This document shows, one piece after another, positions 33,461-41,961 of a stretch of DNA of 64,000 nt (the stretch's first letter is position 1; each line of letters opens with the position of its first letter). The stretch spans positions 186,001-250,000 of the forward strand of contig NZ_JBHFPV010000002.1 of assembly GCF_042611095.1 (NCBI RefSeq). The letters run 5' to 3'. The position numbers were made by a program, and so were the translations under genes. Source of the DNA: Meishania litoralis. GTDB lineage: Bacteria > Bacteroidota > Bacteroidia > Flavobacteriales > Flavobacteriaceae. Below the pieces are notes generated by a model. That model saw nothing but the letters and a program-made list of their open reading frames with translations. It searched no databases and was not told where the DNA came from.

Positions 33461-34891
33461 ATGAAAAAAATTAGCATTATCGGTCTATTTGCATTAGGCC
33501 TACTATTGATGACAACATCATGTGACGAAGAAGAGACTGTACCGGTCGTTGCCCAGGTAGAACCCGAAGCCAAAAATGACGACGAGGAACCAATGGAGGA
33601 AGCCGAGGAAATGACCACATCGTTCAATGTTACCATAACCAACGTGGTCAACTATTTGAACGCGATCGTTTTCAACACGCACAACGCCGCTACCGAGCCT
33701 GGGCCAATTCCGGATGCGGGCTGCTTCTATTCCATCGATTTCAAAGCGTTACCCCCCGGAGGAAAATTAAGCTTTGCTACCATGTCGGTCGTTTCGAACG
33801 ACTGGTTTTTCGCCCCAAGAGCAGAAGGAATTTCTCTTTTTGAGAATGGAATGCCCGTTACCGGTGACGTCACCGATCAGGTCTATCTTTGGGATGCAGG
33901 GGTAGAGGAGGAGGATCCGGCAACCCGTACATCGGAACCCGATGGTGCCACGGCAGGAGCACCTGATGATGATGATTCCGTAAGGATCGTTACCACCGAG
34001 GTTTCTAATTTCATCAAGGTATATCTATCCTATGACGAGGCTACTTCATACTTTACGCTCAAAATAGAGAATGTTAGGGGCAATAAAGTTGAAACCGACC
34101 CTATTGTTATCACGCCGGGCATCATTGTTATACACGCCCAAGATAATGCCCTATTTACTGAAGGAGAAAAAGATCGTGGTTTAGGCTTGGCCAAAATTGC
34201 GGTTCAAGGAAATCCTTCTGACCTACATGGGTGGTTTACCGAATCAGGCACCGATGGTACGCCCTTGCGTTTGTCCTCATCGTTTACCGTTCTCTCGCCA
34301 GGAATCGTTTATGCCTTTAATTCGGAAAGTGACCCCATATTTATGGAAGGTGAGCCCATGCTCGATGGAAGTGGTATCGAAGAACTTGCCGAAGATGGGA
34401 ACAGTGGTGTTATGTACGACCATATTGCCAACGACCTAATGCTGCCGGTGGCAAAAAGCAATGAGATGATGCCTATAGGACCCGGAGGTAGCCTGACCTT
34501 CACCATCGAGGTTCCCGAAGGATATAAACTGGGATACAATACAATGTTCGTTTTCAGCAACGATTGGTTCTTGGCACACGGTAATTCAGGTTTTCCATTA
34601 TTTTCTGAAGACGGTACGCCCATTAGTGGATATGGTGCAACGGAAAAGACCTACCTCTACGACGCGGGAACCGAAGTAGATCAAACTGTCGGTATGGGAC
34701 CGGATCAAGCCCCATTTCAATCAGGGCCTAACACTGGTGCCGAAGATGACAATAATCTGATACGGCGCGTGATGGAGATCAATGACATGCAGTATGGCAA
34801 AGGAACCATAAGCTCACCAGCGGGCGTGGCCGGTCATGGAGACCCAAGAGGTGGTTACAACCTCGTAAAGGTTTTGGTCGAACCAAATTGA
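33461..34891 (+). CDS. Lipoprotein with two spondin-like domains
   Basis: 476 aa. Lipobox LLLMTTSC, then an acidic linker (DDEEPMEEAEE). Two tandem copies of a Spondin_N-like domain follow. The first (about 55-235) has FNVTITNV, FNTHNAATEPGP, GKLSFATMSVVSNDWFFAP and VYLWDAGVEEEDP; the second (about 255-470) has the matching SLTFTIEV..., MFVFSNDWFLAHG and TYLYDAGTEVDQT. Probable surface-exposed adhesion/matrix protein. Own unit with terminator. Confidence 0.88.
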   Translation: MKKISIIGLFALGLLLMTTSCDEEETVPVVAQVEPEAKNDDEEPMEEAEEMTTSFNVTITNVVNYLNAIVFNTHNAATEPGPIPDAGCFYSIDFKALPPGGKLSFATMSVVSNDWFFAPRAEGISLFENGMPVTGDVTDQVYLWDAGVEEEDPATRTSEPDGATAGAPDDDDSVRIVTTEVSNFIKVYLSYDEATSYFTLKIENVRGNKVETDPIVITPGIIVIHAQDNALFTEGEKDRGLGLAKIAVQGNPSDLHGWFTESGTDGTPLRLSSSFTVLSPGIVYAFNSESDPIFMEGEPMLDGSGIEELAEDGNSGVMYDHIANDLMLPVAKSNEMMPIGPGGSLTFTIEVPEGYKLGYNTMFVFSNDWFLAHGNSGFPLFSEDGTPISGYGATEKTYLYDAGTEVDQTVGMGPDQAPFQSGPNTGAEDDNNLIRRVMEINDMQYGKGTISSPAGVAGHGDPRGGYNLVKVLVEPN

Positions 34892-34920
34892 GATAGTGTT
34901 AGTTGTTATTTGTTTGAACA

Positions 34921-34953
34921 AAAAGACCTCGGAAAATTACCGAGGTCTTTTTT
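34921..34953 (+). terminator. Rho-independent terminator of the spondin gene
   Basis: AAAAGACCTCGG, 7-nt loop, CCGAGGTCTTTTTT. Also readable from the convergent minus-strand gene. Confidence 0.9.
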
Positions 34954-34971
34954 ATGCCATAACAAGTAATA

Positions 34972-35454
34972 TCATTCCCAAGAGTCGATATGTTGGTTCA
35001 TATCATCGAAGTTATAACCTCCAACAAATTCTTTTCGGTATTTGAACGCCAAAAGGGTGAGTCCTAACAATAAAATTTGCAAGACCAATATCAGCATGCC
35101 CAATGGTAGAAAAGTACCCGGTATCACGTGGTTCTCGTATTGTGAATACGTGGTCAACACATAGAACGTATCGAAAACCTGGAATACGTAGACCAGAAAA
35201 ATAACGTAAAGGGCGTACTCCAAATTTCGCATCTGGGGGTCGGCTATTTCTCCCTCTTTGATCTTAAACCATAGTACATATAAAAAGGCGAAATGTACAA
35301 TGGTCAAAAAGGGGAATATATAGTTATCGAATTTAAAAAAGTAAAATTTATTGGTATAAAGACCATAAAAACTGAAAACGATCAACAGAACCAGTACACC
35401 GATGGATACGAACAAGTTGCGTTTCCAAGGCAATAGTTGTGTTATTAAATTCAT
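34972..35454 (-). CDS. Four-span membrane protein, unknown
   Basis: 160 aa with four hydrophobic segments (LFVSIGVLVLLIVFSFYGLY, FLTIVHFAFLYVLW, YALYVIFLVYVFQVF, LGMLILVLQILLLGLTLLAF) and a polar C-terminal tail. No recognisable motif. Isolated gene. Confidence 0.6.
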   Translation of the reverse strand: MNLITQLLPWKRNLFVSIGVLVLLIVFSFYGLYTNKFYFFKFDNYIFPFLTIVHFAFLYVLWFKIKEGEIADPQMRNLEYALYVIFLVYVFQVFDTFYVLTTYSQYENHVIPGTFLPLGMLILVLQILLLGLTLLAFKYRKEFVGGYNFDDMNQHIDSWE

Positions 35455-35638
35455 GTCAAACAGGTTTCAAGGATTTGGGGGAACCCTAATTCGAGTTTAG
35501 AACGCCCCTGAATCCCCTTTATTTTAAAAATATCGATGAAGCGCATTGAATGTTGGGTATCCCTATAAATCTGTTGTGAAAAGATTGTGGCCGGGTCTGG
35601 TACTGCATTAGTTCAAAAAATAGAAACCTAAACCTACG

Positions 35639-36067
35639 TTAAGAAATCCAGTTCTTGGCAGCCGATGATCGTGCGAAAAGCCAAAGGGCGACACCAATGA
35701 CCACTACCATAATCGGTAAGAACATTGCCCCTGAACCTACGACCTCAAAAGTATTCGACAAGAAAAAATTGTAAATCTGTTGCCCTACTATACCGATCAG
35801 GGAAATGAGAAAAACAGGTACCGCCCATTTTTTTCGCATCAACAGTGCAATGCATCCCAAGGCCCCGAACCACACGGCAATGGCATAGGCGGCAGTGGCC
35901 CATGCCGGGCGGCCTTCATAGAGCTCTCGCATTTCCTGAGACATTTCGCCGAGCGCTTCTACGCTCATAAAGGCATCGGCCAAATAGGCACCTACGCCCA
36001 TTAAGTTCCACAATAGGGCAAGTACACTTACGATCCAAAACCAAGTTGGAGGTTTAATATTTGTCAT
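35639..36067 (-). CDS. Small membrane protein
   Basis: 142 aa from ATG 36067 (MTNIKPPTWFWIVSVLALLWNLMGV); the longer in-frame N-terminus to 36127 is not membrane-like and was dropped. Four hydrophobic segments; the pattern 'KPPTWFW...LWNLMGV.AYL' is common in uncharacterised Bacteroidota and proteobacterial membrane proteins. Function unknown. Confidence 0.75.
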   Translation of the reverse strand: MTNIKPPTWFWIVSVLALLWNLMGVGAYLADAFMSVEALGEMSQEMRELYEGRPAWATAAYAIAVWFGALGCIALLMRKKWAVPVFLISLIGIVGQQIYNFFLSNTFEVVGSGAMFLPIMVVVIGVALWLFARSSAAKNWIS

Positions 36068-36199
36068 AATTAGCTCATTTAGTTGGTTACTTCCGAAAAG
36101 TACAAAAAAATAATGTTCAGCAATCAATAGTTTGATCTGTGCTCATGAAAATATTCCTTAGCATTGAACATAACGAATTGTAGTATTTTTAACTTCAAG

Positions 36200-36984
36200 A
36201 TGGGCAAACGAAGACAATATTATTTAGTACGAGTACAATATTTGGGGTTTCGATATAGCGGATGGCAGCACCAACCGGATCAAAAAACAATAGAGGGGAT
36301 GTTGGCAAAGACCTTAAAATTTGTGCTTCCCGGCCGCACTTTTAAAATCTTGGGGGCAGGCCGCACCGACGCCAAGGTTTCTGCACTTGACGCCGCCTTC
36401 GAATTGTTCGTGGACGGAGACCCTTTGGAAGATAAAGTTACTTTTTTGAAAGAAATGAACCATAATCTTCCTCCAGATATCAGGGCGCTGACCATTACCG
36501 AGGCCAATGAGAATTTCAATATTATTCAAGATGCGAAAAGCAAAGAGTACATCTATCTCTTTTCGTTTGGGAGAAAAACCATCCGTTCTGTGCGCCCTTT
36601 ATGGCGAATATCATGACGAATCTTGATATACATGCCATGAAACGGGCAACACCTCTATTTATCGGCACCCATGACTTTTCGTTGTACACGGCCCAACTGC
36701 AAATGAAAACCAATGTCGTTCGAACGGTATACCAATGTGAAATAGTTAAAAACGATATTATGGGCGCCAGTTTCTTTCCTGATGAAAGCTGGGCACTTAT
36801 TGTCAGGGGCGAGGGATTCATGCGTTATCAAATTCGCATGATGATGGGTGCCTTGATACAAGTCGGGAAAGGTGAACTGGACCTTGCGGACATAGAAAGG
36901 TCGCTTAATCCAGACCTAAGCATGCAATTAGACTATATTGCGCCTGCTTCCGGTCTTTTTTTGAACAAGCTTGAATTCCGTTAA
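36200..36984 (+). pseudogene. truA: tRNA pseudouridine synthase TruA, split by a -1 frameshift
   Basis: TruA makes pseudouridine at positions 38-40 of tRNA anticodon arms. The first frame (from ATG 36200, MGKRRQYYLVRVQYLGFRYSGW) carries the catalytic Asp in LGAGRTDAKVSALD and runs to YIYLFSFG, after which it reads off-family to a stop at 36616. The -1 frame picks up at about 36570-36580 (EKNHPFCAPFMANIM) and continues through THDFSLYTAQ, RGEGFMRYQIRMMMGALIQVGKGE to the stop at 36984. Loss of one G in the GGGAGAAAAACC tract would explain it; sequencing error or recoding are alternatives. Confidence 0.9.
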
Positions 36985-37026
36985 AAATCAATGGCACTTT
37001 CATATATTTAGCTAAATAATCTCTTC

Positions 37027-38118
37027 ATGGCCAAGAAAAAGAAAATAGCAAAGCCCTATCTGCGAAAGCAATCAAAAAGGCATACCAAACTGGGGAAAGC
37101 ACCCGGCACGATAACCTATATGGGCAATCGAGAGGGGCTTTCGAGTGAAGTCGCGATTCTCGAATACAATGAGGAGTCTTGCCAATTGCATAAGCCCGGT
37201 ATTTTAGAACAGATCCAAGCCTATAAAGATTCGCCGAAAATCTCATGGGTAAATATAGTAGGGCTCAATGATGAGAAATTCGTTGAAAAGATAGGCAAAC
37301 AGTTTGGTGTCAATACCTTGGTTCTAGAAGATATCGTGAATACCAATCAGCGCCCAAAAATCGATGAGTACGAAAATTACATTTTCGGGGTGTTCAAAAT
37401 GCTATATATCAATGAGCAAGAAGAATTGGCCGGGGAACATGTCGCCATGATACTTTTAGAAAGGTGTGTTCTGGTTTTTCAAGAGGTGCAAGAGGATGTT
37501 TTTGAAGGCGTTCGCGACCGGGTGGCCAACAAACATGGCCGAATCAGGAGCAAAGATTCCGATTATTTGTTTTTTGCCCTTTTAGACGCCATAATCGATA
37601 ATTATTTTGTGGTTTTGGAGCATTTTAATCATAAAATCGAAGTTTTGGAAGAAAGAGTTTACGACAATCCGACTTCCGAAATCGCACATGAGATCCAAAG
37701 TCTTAAAAAGGAGATTTTGAAAGTACGCAGATGGATTTTTCCTGTTCGCGAACTTGTAGGCCGCTTAATCGATTCTGAACACGAGCTGATCGGCAAAGAT
37801 ACCAAGCTTTTTCTGCGCGATGCATTGGATCATACCTTGGAGATTAATGAAAGCCTCCAGATTTACCGTGAGATGTCAATGAGCCTTATGGAGATGTACA
37901 TGAGCAATATAAGCAACAAAATGAACGAGGTCATGAAAGTGCTCACCATTATGGCGTCAATATTCATACCCCTGACATTTATTGCAGGAATCTATGGAAT
38001 GAATTTCGACAATATGCCTGAATTACATACACAATATGGCTACTTTGTTGTTTTGGGAGCTATGTTCCTCATGTTCGTAGGCATGCTGGTTTATTTCAAG
38101 ACAAAGAAGTGGCTTTAA
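37027..38118 (+). CDS. corA: CorA-family Mg2+/Co2+ transporter
   Basis: 363 aa. Large cytoplasmic N-terminal domain, long helix (about 200-290), two C-terminal membrane spans and the signature YGMNFDNMPEL (GMN selectivity motif) between them, with a KTKKWL tail. Pentameric inner-membrane divalent-cation channel. Single gene. Confidence 0.96.
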   Translation: MAKKKKIAKPYLRKQSKRHTKLGKAPGTITYMGNREGLSSEVAILEYNEESCQLHKPGILEQIQAYKDSPKISWVNIVGLNDEKFVEKIGKQFGVNTLVLEDIVNTNQRPKIDEYENYIFGVFKMLYINEQEELAGEHVAMILLERCVLVFQEVQEDVFEGVRDRVANKHGRIRSKDSDYLFFALLDAIIDNYFVVLEHFNHKIEVLEERVYDNPTSEIAHEIQSLKKEILKVRRWIFPVRELVGRLIDSEHELIGKDTKLFLRDALDHTLEINESLQIYREMSMSLMEMYMSNISNKMNEVMKVLTIMASIFIPLTFIAGIYGMNFDNMPELHTQYGYFVVLGAMFLMFVGMLVYFKTKKWL

Positions 38119-38129
38119 CATTTTTTTAT

Positions 38130-38166
38130 GTTAAATACCGGTAAAATCAGTTAAATCCTGTTAAAT
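38130..38166. promoter_or_regulatory. Phased GTTAAAT direct repeats
   Basis: GTTAAAT at 38130, 38150 and 38160, with a variant GTAAAAT at 38141. Spacing of about 10 bp puts all on one helix face, as for OmpR/CpxR-type operators. The array lies just upstream of a promoter-like pair at 38170 and the secreted-protein gene at 38343. Confidence 0.45.
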
Positions 38167-38169
38167 CAC

Positions 38170-38197
38170 TTGACATATTTGTCTATGCCCTTATATT
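38170..38197 (+). promoter_or_regulatory. Promoter-like -35/-10 pair
   Basis: TTGACA (38170-38175), 16-bp spacer, TATATT (38192-38197). It resembles a generic sigma70 promoter; the Bacteroidota consensus (TTTG / TAnnTTTG) is not cleanly matched, so this is tentative. Confidence 0.3.
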
Positions 38198-38342
38198 GTA
38201 AGTGTTGGATTTTTGTATTCGGTCAACGACAGCCTACTCCTTAACGTTTTCAATGCAATTTCAAATTGTATTCAAACATACCGGCAAAACTCCTCATCCA
38301 ACGTTTACAAATTTATTTATTAATCCAAAAATCTAGAATAGA

Positions 38343-38885
38343 ATGAATATTAAGAATCATGTATTTGCGTTATTGAGTATCTGTTTAATAGGTGGAGTTT
38401 CCATCGCCCAAGAGAGTCCCTCGGAAGGAGTAGAAACCACAAGTTCTAAATCCTACAAAATAGATATGGGAAACAAGATGGTCAGTAGAACGGTTGAAAT
38501 TAGCACCGAGAAATCAAATACCATAAACCTCGATGAAGAAGACAAGGGAAAAGTAAATCAAGATCGTGCGGCCAACAATCTGGCGATGATTACCAAAACA
38601 GTGAGAATCGATAATGACGATGATGATGCTTTTGACGAAAAAATTGTTTTCACTTACAACTCTGTAGTGCCGGAAGATTTTGTATTGGTTTCCAATAACA
38701 AAGAACTGATGGTGGCAATTGAAGAGGGTGAAAACTTAAAAATCATTGAAGATATAAACTTGAAGTCAAAAGAAAAGACTGAGAATAGCAGTACCTATAT
38801 TTTTACCGATTCACAAGGAAAGGAAATTGAGTTTTTGGTCGAGGAACATCAAGAAATTAAAAACGAAAAAATAGAGTCCAAGTGA
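38343..38885 (+). CDS. Secreted hypothetical protein
   Basis: 180 aa. Signal peptide (HVFALLSICLIGGVSIA-Q). The mature part is highly polar and charged (NKMVSRTVEISTEKSNTI, VRIDNDDDDAFDEKIVFTYNS, LKSKEKTENSSTYIFTDS) with no Cys and no recognisable domain. Isolated gene with phased repeats upstream and a terminator downstream. Confidence 0.65.
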   Translation: MNIKNHVFALLSICLIGGVSIAQESPSEGVETTSSKSYKIDMGNKMVSRTVEISTEKSNTINLDEEDKGKVNQDRAANNLAMITKTVRIDNDDDDAFDEKIVFTYNSVVPEDFVLVSNNKELMVAIEEGENLKIIEDINLKSKEKTENSSTYIFTDSQGKEIEFLVEEHQEIKNEKIESK

Positions 38886-38907
38886 AAAAATCGAAATAAA
38901 CCGATTT

Positions 38908-38931
38908 AAAAAGGCCCGAAAGGGTCTTTTT
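38908..38931 (+). terminator. Terminator of the secreted-protein gene
   Basis: AAAAAGGCCC GAAA GGGTCTTTTT with one G-T pair and a T-run. Confidence 0.8.
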
Positions 38932-38966
38932 GCATTTATTGAAGTGCTGCCAACCTAACCTCTAGG

Positions 38967-39851
38967 TCATTTAAAAATATCTGAGGAAAGGTAACGATCA
39001 CCACGGTCACAAATGATACAGACAATCGTACCTTTTTCAATCGAACGCGCTAGTCGGATTGCCGCTGTAACGGCACCTCCGCTACTCATACCGGCAAAGA
39101 TGCCTTCTTCTTTGGCGAGTCTTTTTGCCATTTCGGTCGCTTCGTTTTGACTGACTTCCATGGTCGCATCGACTTTATTGGCATCGAAAATTTTGGGTAA
39201 ATACGCTTTCGGCCATTTACGTATTCCCGGAATGCTGGACTCATCGGTAGGTTGTACGCCCACAATCTGAATAGCATTGTTTCTCTCCTTTAAATATGTG
39301 GAAGTTCCCATAATGGTACCCGTTGTTCCCATTGCAGAGACAAAATGAGTGATTTCCCCATCGGTATCGTTCCATATTTCCGGTCCGGTAGTCTTATAAT
39401 GCGCCTGCCAATTGTCATCGTTCGCAAATTGGTCGACCATTTTAAAACCTTCGTTAATGACCTTGGCCTCGGCATAGTCACGCGCGCCCTCGATTCCAAC
39501 ATCTGATGGCGTCAAAGTAACTTTCGCCCCGAAGGCACGCATGGTCTGAACCCTTTCCTTCGTGGCATTTTCGGGCATGACCAATTCAATGTCAAGACCA
39601 TAAATTCCGGCAATCATTGCCAATGCGATGCCCGTATTGCCGCTGGTCGCTTCGATCAGTTGCGAATTTTTGTCAAAATCACCTCTTTCCAAGCCACTGC
39701 GAAGCATATTCAGTGCGGCCCGATCTTTGACACTCCCACCCGGATTATGGCCCTCAAGCTTGAACAATAATTTGACGTTCGCATTCGGGTTAAGGACCCT
39801 TGATCCGATCAAAGGTGTATTTCCGATAAGGTCTAATATCGACTTAGGCAT
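38967..39851 (-). CDS. cysM: Cysteine synthase B / O-acetylserine sulfhydrylase
   Basis: 294 aa PLP enzyme forming cysteine from O-acetylserine and sulfide. Motifs: IGNTPLI, PLP Lys in PGGSVKDRAAL, EATSGNTGIALAMIAG, VSAMGTTGTIMGTS, and GIFAGMSSGGAV. Start overlaps the serine acetyltransferase stop by 8 nt, so it is the second gene of a cysteine operon. Choice of CysM over CysK rests on length and the GHNPGGSVKD context. Confidence 0.94.
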   Translation of the reverse strand: MPKSILDLIGNTPLIGSRVLNPNANVKLLFKLEGHNPGGSVKDRAALNMLRSGLERGDFDKNSQLIEATSGNTGIALAMIAGIYGLDIELVMPENATKERVQTMRAFGAKVTLTPSDVGIEGARDYAEAKVINEGFKMVDQFANDDNWQAHYKTTGPEIWNDTDGEITHFVSAMGTTGTIMGTSTYLKERNNAIQIVGVQPTDESSIPGIRKWPKAYLPKIFDANKVDATMEVSQNEATEMAKRLAKEEGIFAGMSSGGAVTAAIRLARSIEKGTIVCIICDRGDRYLSSDIFK

Positions 39852-40635
39852 TGGGCATGGTTTTTATTTTTATCTCGGGGGTATGAAAAACCGTTGAATT
39901 GGGCGGCACCGAACCGGTCAACCAGGCATTTCCACCGATGACACTATTTTCGCCTATGACCGTATTACCACCTAATATTGTAGCATTTGCATAAATGGTA
40001 ACATTGTTCTCAATGGTCGGGTGGCGTTTTGTTTTTTGAAGGCTCTTTTTAACGTACAGCGCCCCAAGGGTCACACCCTGATATATTTTAACGTTATCTT
40101 TTATAATGGCCGTTTCTCCAATCACCACGCCTGTGGCGTGATCGATAAAAAAAGACTTTCCGATCTTGGCTCCTGGGTTGATATCGACACCTGTCTGCCT
40201 ATGGGCATATTCAGTCATCAATCGTGGTACCAATGGAAATCCTATTTCATAAAGTTCATGGGCCAAACGATAAATCGCGATTGCGTAAAACCCTGGATAG
40301 GCCATATAAACCTCCTCGATCGATAGCGATGCCGGGTCACAGTCGACTATGGCCTCTGCATCAAGGTTGAGGCTTTCAAGAACCGTCGGTAGTTTTACGA
40401 TATAGTTTTCCCATACTTTTTTGCATGGGCGTTCGACTTCCCAACAGGCCAAATCGACCAAGGTATCGAATTCGCGCTCGAGAGCATCCAAATTTTGCTC
40501 AACGGGGGTGTCGATATCGAAAAGCATGTTGAAAAGACGGTCGGTAAATGCCTCAACCTTTACCTTTAAAGCGTATCGTAAATTAGGTTGTTTCTTATGT
40601 TCTCGTATTTTTTCGACGACTAGTGAACGGTTCAT
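39844..40635 (-). CDS. cysE: Serine O-acetyltransferase
   Basis: 263 aa. Makes O-acetylserine from serine and acetyl-CoA. Helical N-terminal domain, then a left-handed beta-helix of hexapeptide repeats (DINPGAKIGKSFFIDHATGVVIGETAIIKDNVKIYQGVTLGA, KRHPTIENNVTIYANATILGG). The catalytic His is in IDHATG. The upstream gene of the cysE-cysM pair. Confidence 0.95.
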   Translation of the reverse strand: MNRSLVVEKIREHKKQPNLRYALKVKVEAFTDRLFNMLFDIDTPVEQNLDALEREFDTLVDLACWEVERPCKKVWENYIVKLPTVLESLNLDAEAIVDCDPASLSIEEVYMAYPGFYAIAIYRLAHELYEIGFPLVPRLMTEYAHRQTGVDINPGAKIGKSFFIDHATGVVIGETAIIKDNVKIYQGVTLGALYVKKSLQKTKRHPTIENNVTIYANATILGGNTVIGENSVIGGNAWLTGSVPPNSTVFHTPEIKIKTMPNA

Positions 40636-40728
40636 TTACATTATTTTAAATCTAAAATTAGTCATTATTATCGCTTTGATTCTGGCTAAATCGTTAACTT
40701 TAACTTAAACTAACAAGATCTTTGTCGT

Positions 40729-41409
40729 ATGTTAAATACTATGATTACGGATGAAACATTGCAATTTTTAAGGAAACTGGCCAAGAACAACAATAAGGAT
40801 TGGTTCGAGAAGAACAAAAAAGAATTTAAAGTTCGTGAAGCCAATGTAAAACAGTTTTTTGCCGACATCATGGAGGGGTTGAAGAAAACCGATGATATCG
40901 AAATAATGAAGATGTTCCGTATTTACAGAGACGTACGCTTTTCTAACGACAAGACACCTTACAAGGCACATTTAGCAGGTTCGTTCTCAAGGGCGGGAGC
41001 AAAATTACGTGGGGGTTATTATATCCATTTAAAACCGGGTGAAAGTTTTATTGCAGCCGGTTTTTGGGAGCCGAAGAAAGATGATCTTTTGCGGATCAGA
41101 AAAGAACTTGAACTTGATGCATCGCCTTTTAGGAAGGTAATCAATGAAAAATCGTTCAAAAAGGTCTGGGGAGATTTGGTGGGTGATGAAGTGAAGACAG
41201 CTCCAAAAGGCTTTGACCGCGAACACCCTGACATCGATTTGATCAAAAAAAAGCAGTATATCTTCGTTCGAAAGTTTAGTGACAAAGAAGTGCTCTCTGA
41301 AAACTTTGGCCGAACCGTAGTTGATTCTTTCGTAGCTATCCGTCCCTATTTTGATTTAATGAGCGATATTCTGACGACCGATTTGAACGGGGTTTCCCTT
41401 CTAGACTAA
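40729..41409 (+). CDS. DUF2461 (TIGR02453) family protein
   Basis: 226 aa. ITDETLQFLRKLAKNNNKDWFEKNKKEF at the N-terminus and KMFRIYRDVRFSNDKTPYKAHLAGSFSRAG, then GGYYIHLKPGESFIAAGFWEP, are diagnostic for this family. Function unknown. ATG 40729 or 40741 (MITDE) are both possible; the second matches family starts better. Confidence 0.93.
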   Translation: MLNTMITDETLQFLRKLAKNNNKDWFEKNKKEFKVREANVKQFFADIMEGLKKTDDIEIMKMFRIYRDVRFSNDKTPYKAHLAGSFSRAGAKLRGGYYIHLKPGESFIAAGFWEPKKDDLLRIRKELELDASPFRKVINEKSFKKVWGDLVGDEVKTAPKGFDREHPDIDLIKKKQYIFVRKFSDKEVLSENFGRTVVDSFVAIRPYFDLMSDILTTDLNGVSLLD

Positions 41410-41808
41410 TGCATTTTCTTCAAAATACTGAATCTGGTCTTTAAGTCTTGCGATGACCATGCCCATCATTCGCTTGTTAAGAGCCGATGAACTTAAAATG
41501 TAACGTTCATATTCCGCTACCGTAAATTGGCCGATTATAATCCCCTTTAACGAGTTTCGAAATTTAATATCCTTTTGAACGGCATTTTCAATATAGATCA
41601 TTCGTTTTTCCAGCGGCAGCTCGTAAAACCTGTTCTTGTGTTTGCCGATATAATTCTTGAAGACGGCCAGTAGCAAAACATTCTGAAATTTCAGAATTGG
41701 CCTCAATGTCTCATTTTGAAAATGTTGGTCAGAACTTGTTAGATTAACTATAGATGCCTGTAAAATTTGAGGGCGCATCTGAAGTAGACTATGGGATCGC
41801 TCGCTCAT
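41401..41808 (-). CDS. Conserved flavobacterial protein (sometimes labelled glyoxalase)
   Basis: 135 aa from ATG 41808 (MSERSHSLLQMRPQILQ). Helical, with conserved FQNETLRPILKFQNVLLLAVFKNYI, DIKFRNSLKGIIIGQFTVAEYERYI and SALNKRMMGMVIARLKDQI. I recall homologues annotated as glyoxalase in related genomes, but no vicinal-oxygen-chelate metal site is visible, so I would not assign that activity. Its end overlaps the convergent DUF2461 gene by 9 nt. Confidence 0.75.
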   Translation of the reverse strand: MSERSHSLLQMRPQILQASIVNLTSSDQHFQNETLRPILKFQNVLLLAVFKNYIGKHKNRFYELPLEKRMIYIENAVQKDIKFRNSLKGIIIGQFTVAEYERYILSSSALNKRMMGMVIARLKDQIQYFEENALV

Positions 41809-41961
41809 GGTATGGGTTTTTACAAATTTATGGCCATGACCTAAGGAAAATGATTCGAGATCGGTCAAGTTTTTAACCGGTTTATGAACAAAGAATATTA
41901 CGTTTAGAAGTGCTTTGACCTTGAATTCTTCGTAATTTTAGATAGAAACGCGTCCTAGAGT

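Noticed and set aside
36565..36590. Programmed -1 slippery heptamer in truA
   Set aside because: GAGAAAAAC places AAA in the zero frame but ACC, not AAC, in the A site, so tandem slippage is poor; a simple indel is likelier.
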